Positions 62,963 through 63,927 of a stretch of 63,927 nt of DNA are shown here, one piece after another (the first letter of the stretch is position 1; every line of letters starts with the position of its first letter). The DNA comes from Candidatus Methylomirabilota bacterium (GTDB taxonomy: Bacteria > Methylomirabilota > Methylomirabilia > Rokubacteriales > CSP1-6), in contig DASTYT010000059.1 of the NCBI GenBank assembly GCA_035764725.1, positions 1 through 63,927 on the forward strand, in the 5' to 3' direction. The translations under genes were made by a program, and so were the position numbers. Under the pieces are notes generated by a model. That model did not search any database. It saw nothing but the letters and a program-made list of their open reading frames with translations, and was not told the origin of the DNA.

Positions 62963-63855
62963 TGAGCGGCATCGCGAAGGTCCGTGAGCACCTCGCCAAG
63001 GTGCCGCCCGCCACCACGGTGGCCGAGCGGCGCGCCCAGTACGACCGCGCCGAGCGCGTGTTTCCCGTGCCGCCCGACGTCGGCGTGAAGGTGGTGACGA
63101 TCAAGCCCTCACAGGGCCCCGAGCTCGCCGGCGAGTGGCTGGAGCCGCCGGCCGCGCGCGAGCATGCCGCGCTGCTCTACCTCCACGGCGGCGGCTACGT
63201 CATCGGCTCGCCCCGCTCGCATCGTCACCTCGCCGCCGCCCTCGCCCGCGCGGCCGGGGCGGCGACGCTCTTGCCCGACTACCGGCTCGCGCCCGAGCAT
63301 CCGTTCCCGGCCGCGATCGAGGACGCGGTGGCCGCCTATCGCTGGCTGCTCGACCGCGGCGCCCGTCCCGAGCGCACCGTGATCGCGGGTGACTCCGCGG
63401 GCGGCGGGCTCACCGTGGCGACGCTTCTCGCCCTCCGTGACCGCGGGCTGCCGAGCCCGGCCGCTGGGATCTGCATCTCACCCTGGGTGGACCTCACGTG
63501 CACCGCGCCCTCGTACGCCTCGAAGGCGGCCAGCGATCCCATCGTGACCGGCGAGGGCGTCGGGCTCATGGCGCGGGCCTATCTCGGCGCGACGGACCCG
63601 AAGAACGCGCTCGCCTCTCCGCTCTTCGCCGACCTCGCCGGTCTGCCGCCGTTGCTCGTGCAGGTGGGGAGCGAGGAGGTGCTGCTGGACGACGCCGTCG
63701 GCCTCGCCGAGCGCGCGAAGGCGGCCGGCGTGGCCGCGACCCTGGAGGTGTGGCCGGACATGATTCACGTGTGGCACTGGTTCTTCCCCATGCTCGACGA
63801 GGGCCAGCGCGCCATCGACGGCGCGGGGACCTTCGTGCGGTCGAGCGCGGTCTAG
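62962..63855 (+). CDS. HSL-family alpha/beta hydrolase (acetyl-esterase-like)
   Basis: Cytosolic esterase/lipase of 297 residues. The oxyanion motif HGGGY is at about residue 71-75, DYRLAPEHPFPA follows, and the nucleophile lies in GDSAGGGL near residue 140. The Asp is likely in GSEEVLLDDAVGLAERAK and the His in DMIHVWHWFFPM. Together these define the hormone-sensitive-lipase/acetyl esterase group. Start ATG 62962 overlaps the upstream stop (TGATG); the open frame from 62809 is internal to the previous gene. It may hydrolyse esters produced by the neighbouring flavin enzyme. Confidence 0.9.
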   Translation: MSGIAKVREHLAKVPPATTVAERRAQYDRAERVFPVPPDVGVKVVTIKPSQGPELAGEWLEPPAAREHAALLYLHGGGYVIGSPRSHRHLAAALARAAGAATLLPDYRLAPEHPFPAAIEDAVAAYRWLLDRGARPERTVIAGDSAGGGLTVATLLALRDRGLPSPAAGICISPWVDLTCTAPSYASKAASDPIVTGEGVGLMARAYLGATDPKNALASPLFADLAGLPPLLVQVGSEEVLLDDAVGLAERAKAAGVAATLEVWPDMIHVWHWFFPMLDEGQRAIDGAGTFVRSSAV

Positions 63856-63867
63856 GGAGGCGACCCG

Positions 63868-63927
63868 ATGCCGACCGCCACCCGGGGCGCGCTCCACACA
63901 CCGATCTGCGATCTCCTTGGCATTCAG
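63868..63927 (+). CDS. Probable nitronate monooxygenase, N-terminal fragment cut by the window edge
   Basis: Only 20 codons are present. ATG 63868 follows GGGAGG by 7 nt. The peptide contains LHTPICDLLGIQ, very like the N-terminus of nitronate monooxygenases (2-nitropropane dioxygenase family), which usually continue with PIVQAGM. It would be the fourth gene of the rightward catabolic set. The call rests on this short motif. Confidence 0.55.
   Translation, partial: MPTATRGALHTPICDLLGIQ

Overview
The window is about 64 kb of very GC-rich bacterial chromosome, densely coded on both strands. I see no rRNA, tRNA, CRISPR array, insertion sequence or phage gene. Liv-type and dipeptide-type ABC transporters, luciferase-like monooxygenases, AAA/TPR cyclases, aromatic-ring dioxygenases and GTG/TTG starts together suggest a soil or sediment heterotroph. 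The flavour resembles Candidatus Rokubacteria/Methylomirabilota, but that is an inference from gene content; no marker gene proves it. The window cuts a phosphoesterase on the left and a probable nitronate monooxygenase on the right.

Layout. 0-7 kb: phosphoesterase, then a leftward set of amino-acid-type binding protein, beta-hydroxyacid dehydrogenase and zinc-ribbon/cyclase/ATPase/TPR regulator. 7-13 kb: LVIVD-repeat lipoprotein and a ring-cleavage cluster (homogentisate dioxygenase, flavin monooxygenase, alpha/beta hydrolase, gentisate dioxygenase). 13-18 kb: stress functions (GSP17M-like protein, large HPII-type catalase, DoxX) and a hybrid histidine kinase. 18-24 kb: S58 peptidase, hypotheticals, PlsC-like acyltransferase, MFS, HisC. 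24-33.5 kb: GlnD, CDP-alcohol phosphatidyltransferase, lytic transglycosylase, RDD protein, M48 lipoprotein, MsrPQ, MlaC-like protein. 34-38.6 kb: complete livGFHMK operon. 38.6-41.8 kb: leftward coiled-coil / DUF2332 / radical SAM / NifU set. 41.9-49 kb: MFS exporter, dipeptide ABC operon, D-aminoacylase-type amidohydrolase. 49-61 kb: a three-gene signalling operon headed by a sensor kinase of about 3,400 residues. 61-64 kb: flavin monooxygenase, acetoacetate-decarboxylase-like protein, HSL-type esterase, and the start of nitronate monooxygenase.

Most notable results. (1) The B12-binding-type radical SAM gene at about 39-40.4 kb appears to be a selenoprotein. Its in-frame TGA lies in TGC TGA GCG GAG CCC (Cys-Sec-Ala-Glu-Pro), is followed by 18 sense codons before TAG, and has a perfect 7-bp hairpin at bacterial SECIS distance. 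(2) The giant kinase carries 16 tandem GAF domains whose subtypes show a duplicated six-domain super-repeat. (3) Many genes have a TANNNT box, often extended (TGnTANNNT), only 6-10 nt before the start codon, suggesting leaderless transcription. The clearest case is a 13-bp inverted repeat that places two such boxes symmetrically between divergent genes. (4) A 34-codon membrane-protein ORF is translationally coupled on both sides inside the dipeptide transporter operon.

Coordinates and motifs were read by eye. Family names rest on remembered motifs, not on searches.
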